A stretch of 32,771 nt of DNA from Clostridia bacterium. GTDB taxonomy: Bacteria; Bacillota; Clostridia; Oscillospirales; CAG-272. This document shows, piece by piece, positions 23,593 to 31,112 of this stretch (the stretch's first letter is position 1; every line of letters begins with the position of its first letter). The notes below the pieces were generated by a model. The model saw only the letters and a program-made list of their open reading frames with translations, was not told the DNA's origin and ran no database searches. The stretch is taken from assembly GCA_017502875.1 (NCBI GenBank), contig JAFVUF010000017.1, positions 1 through 32,771 of the forward strand. The letters run 5' to 3'. The translations under genes and the position numbers were made by a program.

Positions 23593-25035
23593 ATGTGGAT
23601 TTACGTTTTACTCGGTGTTCTTGCGGCGCTATTCGTACTGATAGCTACTGTTATAGTCAGAACACTTACGTTCAAGGTTATTCCTACTGAAAAAAAGGAA
23701 TACCAAAGCTTTGAAATCGACAGAGACAAGGCGGTAAACGACCTTGCGGAAATGGTCAAATGCAGAACGGTGTCCTCGGTAAATAAGAATGAGGAGGACG
23801 AGGCGGAATTTGATAGATTTAAAGCGCTTCTTCCGACCTTGTTTCCGAAAATACATTCTGCCTGTACGCTTGAAAAGGTAGGCGACAGAGGGCTCTTGTA
23901 CTGCTTAAAGGGAAAAAGCTCAGTCAGTCCCACTGTGCTTATGGCGCACTTTGACGTGGTCTCGGTTGATGAAGCCGATTGGGACAAGCCGCCGTTTGAC
24001 GCCGTTCTTGAAAACGGAGTGCTTTGGGGCAGGGGAACGCTCGATACCAAAGCCACCTTAAACGGCGCAATGCAGGCGCTTGAAAAGCTGATAGGCGAGG
24101 GCTTTGTCCCCGAAAACGACCTATATCTCGCTTTTGCGGGAGATGAGGAGATAAACGGACACGGCGCACCGATGATAGTTGACCTCTTTGAAAAGCGTGG
24201 TATTACGCCCGGAATAGTTGTAGATGAGGGCGGAGCGGTAGTGCAAAAGGTATTCCCTGGGGTATCAGAGCCGTGCGCTCTTATCGGTATCGGCGAGAAG
24301 GGTATGCTAAATTTGGAGTTCTCTTATAGCGGAAACGGCGGACACGCCTCATCTCCTAAGCCTCATACTCCCGTAGGAATCCTGAGCGCCGCATGTGTAA
24401 GGGTAGAGAATAATCCGTTCAAGTTCCGCATTACAAAGCCGGCAAACGCTATGTTTAACGTCCTTGCAAGACATTCTTCGTTTGCTTACAGAATGATTTT
24501 TGCTAATCTGTGGCTCTTTAAAGGCGTACTGAATATGATATGCAAAAAGTCAGGCGGAGAGCTTAACGCTCTTATGAGAACAACGTGCGCCTTTACTCAA
24601 ATGGAAGGCTCTAAGGGAATGAACGTTATACCGCCAAACGCCAGAATGGTGGCAAATCTCCGTCTGCTTGAAGGAGATACGACGGATAGCGCGATGGAAT
24701 ACATTTCAAAGGTAGTTAAAAATCCAAACGTCAAGCTTACCAAAATTAACGGCATGAATCCGTCAAGAGTTTCCAGCATCGAATGTGAGGCTTGGCAAAG
24801 AGTTACCGATGCGGTAGCAGGCACTTGGCAGGACGTTATCGTTGCCCCATATCTCATGGTTGCTTGCAGCGACAGTCGCCACTGGGGAAGGATAAGTGAT
24901 AAGGTATACCGCTTCTCAGCAATGGCTATGACAAACGAGGAAAGAGCTACCATCCACGGAAATAACGAGAGAATTACCGTTTCTGCGATAGAGAAGACGG
25001 TTGAGTTTTATTTAAGACTTATTTCAAACAGCTGA
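23593..25035 (+). CDS. M20 family metallopeptidase with N-terminal membrane anchor
   Basis: This two-zinc peptidase/amidohydrolase has the M20 catalytic set: His119 and Asp121 (MAHFDVVSVD), bridging Asp151 (GRGTLDTKA), Glu185-Glu186 (AGDEEINGHGA), Asp211 (VVDEGGAV) and a C-terminal His455 (TIHGNNER). The lid/dimerisation domain lies at about 230-370. The 480-residue length and N-terminal helix (residues 3-25) match the carboxypeptidase S/PM20D1-like branch and not the short dipeptidases. An anchored enzyme encoded after two transporter-like proteins could cleave the imported or exported substrate, such as an N-acyl amino acid or dipeptide. The side of the membrane it faces is not clear. GAGGTAG lies before the ATG. 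Confidence 0.9.
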   Translation: MWIYVLLGVLAALFVLIATVIVRTLTFKVIPTEKKEYQSFEIDRDKAVNDLAEMVKCRTVSSVNKNEEDEAEFDRFKALLPTLFPKIHSACTLEKVGDRGLLYCLKGKSSVSPTVLMAHFDVVSVDEADWDKPPFDAVLENGVLWGRGTLDTKATLNGAMQALEKLIGEGFVPENDLYLAFAGDEEINGHGAPMIVDLFEKRGITPGIVVDEGGAVVQKVFPGVSEPCALIGIGEKGMLNLEFSYSGNGGHASSPKPHTPVGILSAACVRVENNPFKFRITKPANAMFNVLARHSSFAYRMIFANLWLFKGVLNMICKKSGGELNALMRTTCAFTQMEGSKGMNVIPPNARMVANLRLLEGDTTDSAMEYISKVVKNPNVKLTKINGMNPSRVSSIECEAWQRVTDAVAGTWQDVIVAPYLMVACSDSRHWGRISDKVYRFSAMAMTNEERATIHGNNERITVSAIEKTVEFYLRLISNS

Positions 25036-25072
25036 AAAAATTTTTAACGGTATTTAAAACCCCCAATATTGC

Positions 25073-25085
25073 GGTATAATATACC
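25073..25085. promoter_or_regulatory. cysK -10 box inside a 13-base palindrome
   Basis: TATAAT (25075-25080) is embedded in GGTATAATATACC, a palindrome with 5-base arms. The -35 region is poor, so an activator may be needed or the palindrome may be an operator. cysK starts 21 bases on. Confidence 0.5.
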
Positions 25086-25105
25086 AAAGGGGAAGGCGGT
25101 GCATT

Positions 25106-26044
25106 ATGAAGATTTATAACGGAATAACCGAGCTTGTCGGAGGCACAAAGCTGGTTTATTTAAAGAACTACTGCGAAAAATACGGAATAAAGGCTAAGAT
25201 ATGCTTAAAGCTTGAAAGCTCAAACCCCGCGGGAAGTGTTAAGGACAGAGCCGCGTTGTATATGATAAAGGACGCCGAGGAGCGCGGGTTACTTCAAAAG
25301 GGCTCGGTGATTATTGAGCCGACAAGCGGGAATACAGGAATCGGTCTTGCCGCAATCGGCAGAGCAAAGGGTTACAGAGTAATACTTACAATGCCTGATA
25401 CTATGAGTGCTGAAAGAATAAACCTGTTAAAAGCCTACGGCGCTGAGCTTATTCTAACAGACGGTAAGCTGGGTATGAAGGGCGCTATTGACAAGGCAAA
25501 AGAATTGAACAGTCATATCAAAGGAAGCATTATTCCAAGCCAATTTGACAACCCGGCAAACGCCGGCGCTCACTATGAAACAACAGGTCCTGAAATATGG
25601 AATGATACAGACGGGCAGATAAAAGCTTTTGTCGCAGGTGTTGGAACAGGAGCAACCCTTTCTGGCGTTGGTAAATTCCTTAAAGAGAAAAATAGCGGCG
25701 TTATCGTTGCGGCAGTTGAACCGGCAGCATCTCCTATGCTTTCCGAGGGTAAAGCAGCGCCTCATAAGCTTCAAGGGATAGGGGCAAATTTCGTTCCCGA
25801 TAACTTTAAGGCTGAGTTCTGTGATGAAATAATAACTGTTTCAAACGAGGAAGCTTATGAAGCGGGCAGGGAAGTCGCAAAGCTTGAAGGAATACTCATA
25901 GGTATTTCCTCCGGCGCCGCGCTTTGCGGAGCTAAAAAGCTTGTAAGTAAAGGAAGACTTGACGGTCAGATAGTAGTCGCTATTGCGGCGGATAGCGGAG
26001 AGCATTATCTTTCCGTTCCCGACTACATTATAACGGAGAACTGA
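25106..26044 (+). CDS. cysK: Cysteine synthase (O-acetylserine sulfhydrylase)
   Basis: The enzyme makes cysteine from O-acetylserine and sulfide with PLP. The 312-residue chain has the PLP lysine Lys46 in NPAGSVKDRAA, the substrate loop TSGNTGIGLA (about 74-83), the phosphate-binding GVGTGATLSGVG (about 178-189) and the C-terminal GISSGAAL. Length and motifs fit the CysK family; CysM or a cystathionine-beta-synthase-like specificity is less likely. GGGGAAGG precedes ATG 25106. It is monocistronic, with a hairpin at 26143. The 98 bases between its stop and that hairpin hold no convincing gene. Confidence 0.93.
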   Translation: MKIYNGITELVGGTKLVYLKNYCEKYGIKAKICLKLESSNPAGSVKDRAALYMIKDAEERGLLQKGSVIIEPTSGNTGIGLAAIGRAKGYRVILTMPDTMSAERINLLKAYGAELILTDGKLGMKGAIDKAKELNSHIKGSIIPSQFDNPANAGAHYETTGPEIWNDTDGQIKAFVAGVGTGATLSGVGKFLKEKNSGVIVAAVEPAASPMLSEGKAAPHKLQGIGANFVPDNFKAEFCDEIITVSNEEAYEAGREVAKLEGILIGISSGAALCGAKKLVSKGRLDGQIVVAIAADSGEHYLSVPDYIITEN

Positions 26045-26142
26045 AATGCCATTCATCGTTAACTGTACCCGACACAGCGGACTGACGGCGAAAGGTACAG
26101 AGAAATGATTGGCGACACTTTAAACAGTATCCTCTGAATTTT

Positions 26143-26178
26143 AAGCCGAATTTTTGGAACTGAAAATATCGGCTTTTT
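26143..26178 (+). terminator. Terminator of cysK
   Basis: AAGCCGA and TCGGCTT arms with an additional A/T inner stem (left 26143-26155, right 26163-26175) are followed by TTTTTCTTT. Confidence 0.8.
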
Positions 26179-26189
26179 CTTTATTTCTA

Positions 26190-26218
26190 TTGACAAATTC
26201 GTGCTTTTAGTGTACAAT
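26190..26218 (+). promoter_or_regulatory. Promoter of fhs
   Basis: TTGACA (26190-26195), a 17-base spacer and TACAAT (26213-26218), about 40 bases before the start of the ligase gene. Confidence 0.88.
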
Positions 26219-26257
26219 TTACATGTTGACTTTATAAAAAACTGAAAGGGTGTTTTT

Positions 26258-27925
26258 ATGCTTACAGATATTGAAATTGCTCAGTCTGTTGAAATGAAAC
26301 CGATTACCGAGATTGCGGAAAAAGCATCTATACCCGTTGAAGCTCTTGAGCTTTACGGAAAATATAAGGCGAAGATAGATTTTGCGCAGATAAAAAATGA
26401 CGGTAAGGAAGGCAAGCTTATTCTTGTAACCGCTATAACTCCCACCCCGGCAGGCGAGGGAAAGACAACAACCACAATAGGTCTTGCCGACGGAATGAAG
26501 AAGATAGGTAAGAACGTTGTTGTAGCGCTTCGCGAGCCTTCTCTTGGCCCTGTTTTCGGTGTTAAAGGCGGCGCGGCAGGCGGAGGATACGCCCAGGTCG
26601 TTCCTATGGAGGATATAAACCTTCATTTTACGGGTGATTTCCACGCTATCGGCGCGGCAAACAACCTTCTCGCCGCTATGCTTGATAACCATATTCAGCA
26701 GGGTAACACTCTCGGTATTGACGTTAAAAAGATAGTCTGGAAGCGTTGTGTCGATATGAATGACCGACAGCTTCGTAACGTTATCGACGGTCTGGGCGGC
26801 GCTGTAAACGGCGTTCCGCGTGAGGACGGCTTCGATATCACAGTCGCAAGCGAGGTTATGGCTGTGCTTTGTCTTGCTTCCTCTATTACCGACTTAAAGG
26901 AAAGACTCGGTAAGATAGTCGTAGCATACACCTATGACGATAAGCCTGTTACTGCCGCTGATATTAAGGCTAACGGCGCGATGACCGCACTTCTGAAGGA
27001 CGCTATCAAGCCCAATCTTGTGCAGACACTTGAAGGAACTCCCGCGATTATACACGGCGGACCGTTTGCTAACATAGCTCACGGCTGTAACTCTGTTATA
27101 GCTACAAAGGCTGCTATGAAGCTTGGGGATTATGCCATTACTGAGGCAGGCTTTGGAGCAGACCTGGGAGCTGAGAAGTTCTTTGATATCAAGTGTCGCT
27201 ATGCGGGACTTAAACCTGATGCTTGCGTAATAGTGGCTACCGTAAGGGCGCTGAAAATGCACGGAGGACTTGCAAAGACCGAGCTTGGAAGTGAAAATCT
27301 TGACGCACTGCTCAGAGGAATGCCTAATCTTCTTAGACATGTTGATAATATAAAGAACGTCTACGGAGTACCGTCAGTCGTTGCGATTAACCGTTTCCCG
27401 ACCGATACAGAGGCGGAGCTTAAGCTTATTTACGATAAGTGCAAGGAGCTTGGCGTTAACGTTTGTCTGTCTGAGGTCTGGGGCAAGGGAGGAGACGGCG
27501 GAATAGAGCTTGCCAAAGAGGTAGTAAGACTGTGTGATGAGGAAAAGACCGAATTCAGATGCTGCTACGGTACAGAGCTTTCGCTTGAAGAGAAGATTGA
27601 AGCAATAGTAAAGAAGGTTTACCGCGGTAAAGGCGTTGCTTTACTTCCGGCAGCAAAGAAGCAGCTTGCAAGGCTTAAAGCTCACGGATTTGATAATCTT
27701 CCCGTATGTATGGCAAAGACACAGTATAGCTTCTCTGATGATCCCGCATTACTTTGCGCTCCCGAGGACTTTACCGTAACGGTAAAGAATCTTAAAGTAA
27801 GCGCAGGAGCAGGCTTTGTAGTAGTTCTCACAGGAGATATAATGACAATGCCCGGACTTCCTAAGGTACCCGCGGCAGAAAAAATTGACGTTGATGAGAA
27901 CGGAAAGATAATAGGACTGTTCTGA
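26258..27925 (+). CDS. fhs: Formate-tetrahydrofolate ligase
   Basis: The enzyme makes 10-formyl-tetrahydrofolate from formate, ATP and tetrahydrofolate. It supplies one-carbon units for purines and formyl-Met and is a step of the methyl branch in acetogens. The 555-residue length is standard. The P-loop [19 protein letters not shown] (about 65-83), the signature [19 protein letters not shown] (about 97-115) and the C-terminal [11 protein letters not shown] are all present. The ribosome site AAAGGGTG stands close before the ATG. It has its own promoter and a strong terminator. No other Wood-Ljungdahl gene is near, so acetogenesis cannot be claimed from this window. Confidence 0.98.
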   Translation: MLTDIEIAQSVEMKPITEIAEKASIPVEALELYGKYKAKIDFAQIKNDGKEGKLILVTAITPTPAGEGKTTTTIGLADGMKKIGKNVVVALREPSLGPVFGVKGGAAGGGYAQVVPMEDINLHFTGDFHAIGAANNLLAAMLDNHIQQGNTLGIDVKKIVWKRCVDMNDRQLRNVIDGLGGAVNGVPREDGFDITVASEVMAVLCLASSITDLKERLGKIVVAYTYDDKPVTAADIKANGAMTALLKDAIKPNLVQTLEGTPAIIHGGPFANIAHGCNSVIATKAAMKLGDYAITEAGFGADLGAEKFFDIKCRYAGLKPDACVIVATVRALKMHGGLAKTELGSENLDALLRGMPNLLRHVDNIKNVYGVPSVVAINRFPTDTEAELKLIYDKCKELGVNVCLSEVWGKGGDGGIELAKEVVRLCDEEKTEFRCCYGTELSLEEKIEAIVKKVYRGKGVALLPAAKKQLARLKAHGFDNLPVCMAKTQYSFSDDPALLCAPEDFTVTVKNLKVSAGAGFVVVLTGDIMTMPGLPKVPAAEKIDVDENGKIIGLF

Positions 27926-27931
27926 TACACC

Positions 27932-27963
27932 AAAAAACGGACTGAGTAATCAGTCCGTTTTTT
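27932..27963. terminator. Terminator of fhs (bidirectional form)
   Basis: A 14-bp perfect stem (27932-27945 with 27950-27963), including six A and six T at its base, and a GTAA loop. It lies 6 bases after the fhs stop, and right behind the convergent RNA gene. Confidence 0.93.
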
Positions 27964-27969
27964 ATATAG

Positions 27970-28146
27970 AAAAAGCCTCATCGGGCAAAGCCGCATATGG
28001 TGGGAATCCCTCCACGGCTTATTTACGATGAGACCTTCGTCGCGGCAGTTGACACAAGTCATCTCAACGACACACCGACTCTGTCAACGGCGATGTGCCT
28101 GCAACAAGTGCAGGAACCCTACCGAAAAGGCAGAATCGCATGCTCT
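27970..28146 (-). ncRNA. Structured noncoding RNA of unassigned family
   Basis: An exact-consensus promoter (28153-28181) would start a minus-strand RNA near 28146, and it ends at a hairpin with TTTTT at 27974-27970, giving about 177 bases. It folds into several hairpins. In RNA order these are CTGCC/GGTAG (within 28136-28121), CCTGCA/TGCAGG, GTTGACA/TGTCAAC with AGTC/GACT inside it, and CTCATCG/CGATGAG enclosing AGCCG/CGGCT. The last hairpin leads into the T-run. There is no ORF with a ribosome site. No minus-strand gene follows before the fhs terminator, so it is not a leader or riboswitch but a free RNA. It is not RNase P, tmRNA or SRP RNA by their core motifs. A 6S RNA or a known Clostridiales motif remains possible. 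Confidence 0.7.
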
Positions 28147-28152
28147 TTTAAT

Positions 28153-28181
28153 ATTATAATCGTAAAACGCCACTTTGTCAA
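28153..28181 (-). promoter_or_regulatory. Consensus promoter of the structured RNA
   Basis: TTGACA (28176-28181), 17 bases, TATAAT (28153-28158) on the minus strand, an exact sigma-A consensus with no gene start after it except the RNA. Confidence 0.88.
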
Positions 28182-28272
28182 GAGAAGATACTTAAAAAGT
28201 TCCGAGGGGATAATGTAGCTTCGCAGGAATAGCCTTCAACCATTCCAGAATGGGCGGAGCCGGATAAAACTC

Positions 28273-28301
28273 TTGACAACCTTAAAACAATGTGCTACAA
28301 T
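28273..28301 (+). promoter_or_regulatory. Promoter of the small lipoprotein gene
   Basis: TTGACA (28273-28278), a 17-base spacer and TACAAT (28296-28301), about 34 bases before ATG 28335. The stretch 28182-28272 between the two divergent promoters shows nothing else. Confidence 0.85.
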
Positions 28302-28334
28302 AGGCGTAAATTTAAGTATAAGGAGCGTTTTATT

Positions 28335-28703
28335 ATGAAAAGGGTATTTGCTTTATTGCTTTGTGTTATGCTCGTTGTGGCGTGCTTTTCGGGGTGTGGC
28401 GAGCCGTTTTCGAAGGATAAAGATTACGATACGGAAATGTTTGGTGATGTTGAAATTTGGCATACATATGGAGATATTTCGAAACTGAGAGTGGGCGTGT
28501 ACGAGGTGTTGATACCCGAATACAACGGGAAAGATATTTCCCGCGTATCGCCGGGGTATTTGGAAGTAACTGAATGCTATCACAGTCCGGTGTCTCCATC
28601 TATAAACGACGGAACGATTTACACAGAGATAAGAGTATATTATTCTACAGGAATATTAGCCTCACCACTAATAAAAACAAACATTATACAAGAAGGAAGC
28701 TAA
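28335..28703 (+). CDS. Small lipoprotein of unknown function
   Basis: The 122-residue protein has a lipoprotein signal with lipobox FSGC (Cys21), so it should be anchored on the outer face of the membrane. I chose ATG 28335 because AAGGAG lies ahead of it and because it places the signal at the very N-terminus. An upstream in-frame ATG at 28290 overlaps the promoter. The mature part is about 100 residues, beta-rich by appearance (VEIWHTYGDISKLRVGVYEV) and without a motif I know. The stop codon overlaps the start of its terminator loop. Confidence 0.78.
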   Translation: MKRVFALLLCVMLVVACFSGCGEPFSKDKDYDTEMFGDVEIWHTYGDISKLRVGVYEVLIPEYNGKDISRVSPGYLEVTECYHSPVSPSINDGTIYTEIRVYYSTGILASPLIKTNIIQEGS

Positions 28704-28716
28704 GGCTTCCTTTTTT
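28693..28716 (+). terminator. Terminator at the lipoprotein stop codon
   Basis: An 8-bp perfect stem (28693-28700 with 28705-28712), a TAAG loop containing the stop codon, and a run of six T. Confidence 0.88.
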
Positions 28717-28737
28717 GATACTCAAGAAAGGATTATT

Positions 28738-28851
28738 ATGAATAGTTTCAGAATTATAATCGACGGAAAAGATGTTACACGCTTTGCTATTTATCCATTA
28801 AATCTACAATTCACGCTTGACGATGCAATTTGGGTACGCAATTTAAAATGA
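28738..28851 (+). pseudogene. 37-codon fragment resembling the N-terminus of a phage tail-type protein
   Basis: The ATG has a GAAAGGAT ribosome site and opens MNSFRIIIDGKDVTRFAIYP, then stops at TGA 28849-28851. The pattern resembles the start of phage baseplate or distal-tail proteins, by impression only. No continuation is found in the other frames. It may be a remnant of a lost element next to tRNA-Val, or a small functional gene. Confidence 0.4.
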
Positions 28852-28929
28852 TACCCGTTTTAATATTGTATGCATAGCGTGAAAAATAGCGAAATGCATA
28901 AAAATAGTTATAAATTGGTGATTAATATA

Positions 28930-28957
28930 AAAAATCGGGGCAAAAGCCCCGATTTTT
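28930..28957 (-). terminator. Terminator of tRNA-Val
   Basis: A 12-bp perfect stem (28930-28941 with 28946-28957) and a four-base loop with T-run on the minus strand, 6 bases after the tRNA. Confidence 0.88.
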
Positions 28958-28963
28958 GTATAA

Positions 28964-29040
28964 TGGTGGAGACAACTGGGATCGAACCAGTGACCTCATG
29001 CATGTCAAGCATGCACTCTAACCAGCTGAGCTATGCCTCC
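28964..29040 (-). tRNA. tRNA-Val (anticodon GAC)
   Basis: The 77-base minus-strand sequence has acceptor GGAGGCA/TGTCTCC (one G-T pair), a D arm TAGCTCAGCTGGTTAGAG, anticodon loop TTGACAT on CATGC/GCATG, and a T arm CTGGTTCGATCCCAG. The anticodon reads GAC, for Val codons GTC/GTT. CCA is encoded. Confidence 0.94.
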
Positions 29041-29051
29041 AAAGCCTATAT

Positions 29052-29080
29052 ATTATAACATATTTAAATAATAAAATCAA
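29052..29080 (-). promoter_or_regulatory. Promoter of tRNA-Val
   Basis: TTGATT (29075-29080), a 17-base spacer and TATAAT (29052-29057) on the minus strand. Confidence 0.75.
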
Positions 29081-29127
29081 TATATAATATATACAAAAAA
29101 TAAAAAATGTTTTGTGCAATATACATC

Positions 29128-29156
29128 TTGATTTACCAAAAAAACACTTGTATAAT
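29128..29156 (+). promoter_or_regulatory. Promoter of the heparinase family gene
   Basis: TTGATT (29128-29133), a 17-base spacer and TATAAT (29151-29156), about 45 bases before the start codon. No palindrome is seen beside it that would suggest the AraC site. Confidence 0.75.
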
Positions 29157-29205
29157 TAAGTGAACCTTGATGGTTTAATCTACGTAAATATTGAGGAAAA
29201 TGAAT

Positions 29206-31068
29206 ATGGGAAGAAAAATTTTTCAAGAAAAAAACTTTTCACTGTACAGAAAGGTTTTGCCTTACGATCAGTTTAAGCCTTTCATTAATCAGGAGCAGGG
29301 ATTCACTATTAATGAGGAGCATTATCCTAAGATTATCGAAGCAGCTGAGAAAGCTCTTTCTATGGATATTACACAATTCAATGCTACTGACTTTATGATG
29401 TTTAGCCGTACCGGTAGCAGAAAGGAATCAGCAAGCAAATACGGTCCGAGAAGAGTAATGTTATTAGCGCTTGCGCTTGGTGAGTACGTCGAAAGAAAAG
29501 GCAGGTTCACTGATAAGCTCATTGACGTAATTTGGCACATTCTTGAAGAAACTACGTGGGTTATATCCGCGCACAACCGCCAAAAGCCCGGAGTAAAATG
29601 CTGCTTGCCTTATGCATTCAAGGAGGAGATTGATTATTTTGAATTGATGTCTGCTGCTACCGCGGCAACACTTGCATGGGTTTATTATCTTTGCAAGGAT
29701 ATTCTTGATGAAGTAACTACAATTATTTCTGATCGTATCCTCTATGAGCTTAACAGAAGAATTATAAAGCCATTTATGGACGACCGTATTATGTGGACTA
29801 TGTGTAATTGGTCAGGAATGGTATCCGGTGTAGCGGGTAACTGGTGTCCGTGGATAATTTCAAACGTTCTTACTGTTGCCGCGTTGACCGTTGAAGACCT
29901 TACGCTTAGAACTCTGATAATACGTCGTTCGCTTCCGCTTCTTGATACCTTTATGAGCACTTACCATCCTGACGGCGGCTGCGATGAAGGACCAAACTAT
30001 TGGAATGCGGCAGGCGGAGCGCTTTATAACGCATGCTTGGTGCTTTATGATATGACCGGTGGTTATATTAACATATTTGACGATCCGCTTATGAAAAATA
30101 TGGGTGAATATATCGTTAAGGTGGTAATAACTCCCGGTAGAACGCTTAATTTTGCCGACGCACCTGCGCAGTGTAATCCTGATCCCACGCTTATTTATAA
30201 TTGGGGTAAGTCATGTAACTCGGAAATGATGACAAGCTATGCTATGTGGAAGCTGAATGGCGAGCTTATTGATCCGTTACCTCCGCATGACGGCACTTGG
30301 CATATTTTATATAGACATATGCTGTTTCTTACCACACCAAGACTTCCTAAGGCAGAGTTTATTGCTCCGCAGAAATTCTATATAGGCGGACTTGAAATTG
30401 CCGGCACAAGAGAAGGAAATGAGTTTGCAAAGGGACTTTATTTAGGCTTTAAGGGTGGACATAACGGCGAAAACCATAATCATAACGATGTTGGAAGTAT
30501 TATAGTTTTCTCTGACGATAAGCCTATATTTATTGACGCGGGCGCAGGAACCTACACAAGTAAGACCTTCAGCAGAAACAGATATACTATCTGGGCAATG
30601 TGCTCGGATTATCATAACTGCGCTACCTTTAACGGTGTAACGCAGCAGGCAGGCGCGCAGGCTCGTTCAAGTGATACCGTTTACGATAAGGAAACCGGAA
30701 AGATGACCTTGAATCTTGCTACCGCTTATCCCGCTGAGGCTAATATAGAATCCTATACGAGAAGCGCCGAGCTTGTAAATTCTGTTATTACTGTTGTTGA
30801 CGATGTTGCATTGAAAGATGACGGAAACGTAATGTTCAGCTATATTGTTAGAACTGTTCCCGAAAACGTAACCGATAGCTCATTTGAGATAGAGGGAAGA
30901 ACGATCAGCTTTGACCCTTCGCTTGAATACGCGATAGAGGAGCTTGATAAAACCGCGCCTGAGGTATCGAATATTCCTGAACTCTGGAATACAGACTTCT
31001 TACGCAGAATAACCCTTACATCTAAGCAGCCTGTTAAAGCAAAGAAGTACGTAATGACGGTAAAATAA
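29206..31068 (+). CDS. Heparinase II/III family protein (polysaccharide or oligosaccharide lyase)
   Basis: The chain of about 620 residues has an N-terminal alpha/alpha toroid with NWSGMVSGVAGNWCPWI and GGCDEGPNYWNAAGGALYNA (about 256-275). The C-terminal beta-sandwich starts with the family block GHNGENHNHNDVGSIIVFSD (about 417-437) and IDAGAGTYTSKTFSRNRY. Such enzymes cleave uronic-acid-containing glycans by beta-elimination. There is no signal peptide or anchor, so it probably acts inside the cell on imported oligosaccharides. I chose ATG 29206, with GAGGA about 8 bases ahead. An ATG at 29200 and a TTG at 29191 are in frame but badly spaced. The convergent neighbour is an AraC regulator. 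No unsaturated glucuronyl hydrolase is near. Confidence 0.9.
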   Translation: MGRKIFQEKNFSLYRKVLPYDQFKPFINQEQGFTINEEHYPKIIEAAEKALSMDITQFNATDFMMFSRTGSRKESASKYGPRRVMLLALALGEYVERKGRFTDKLIDVIWHILEETTWVISAHNRQKPGVKCCLPYAFKEEIDYFELMSAATAATLAWVYYLCKDILDEVTTIISDRILYELNRRIIKPFMDDRIMWTMCNWSGMVSGVAGNWCPWIISNVLTVAALTVEDLTLRTLIIRRSLPLLDTFMSTYHPDGGCDEGPNYWNAAGGALYNACLVLYDMTGGYINIFDDPLMKNMGEYIVKVVITPGRTLNFADAPAQCNPDPTLIYNWGKSCNSEMMTSYAMWKLNGELIDPLPPHDGTWHILYRHMLFLTTPRLPKAEFIAPQKFYIGGLEIAGTREGNEFAKGLYLGFKGGHNGENHNHNDVGSIIVFSDDKPIFIDAGAGTYTSKTFSRNRYTIWAMCSDYHNCATFNGVTQQAGAQARSSDTVYDKETGKMTLNLATAYPAEANIESYTRSAELVNSVITVVDDVALKDDGNVMFSYIVRTVPENVTDSSFEIEGRTISFDPSLEYAIEELDKTAPEVSNIPELWNTDFLRRITLTSKQPVKAKKYVMTVK

Positions 31069-31077
31069 TATAACCAA

Positions 31078-31110
31078 AAAAATGTCTGTCTCACTGAGAC
31101 AGACATTTTT
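31078..31110. terminator. Bidirectional terminator between lyase and AraC genes
   Basis: A 15-bp perfect stem (31078-31092 with 31096-31110) and a 3-base loop, with A-runs and T-runs at the base, between two convergent genes. Confidence 0.93.
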
Positions 31111-31112
31111 TA

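Noticed and set aside
26045-26142. Short frame ending GERYREMIGDTLNSIL between cysK and its terminator
   Set aside because: It looks protein-like but has no start codon with a ribosome site, and is only about 24 codons after a stop.
28290-28334. Upstream in-frame ATG at 28290 as the start of the small lipoprotein
   Set aside because: It overlaps the promoter (28273-28301), has no ribosome site, and would bury the lipoprotein signal behind 15 extra residues.
28738-29040. Prophage att site at tRNA-Val
   Set aside because: No integrase is adjacent and no duplicate of the tRNA 3' end is seen within the window.
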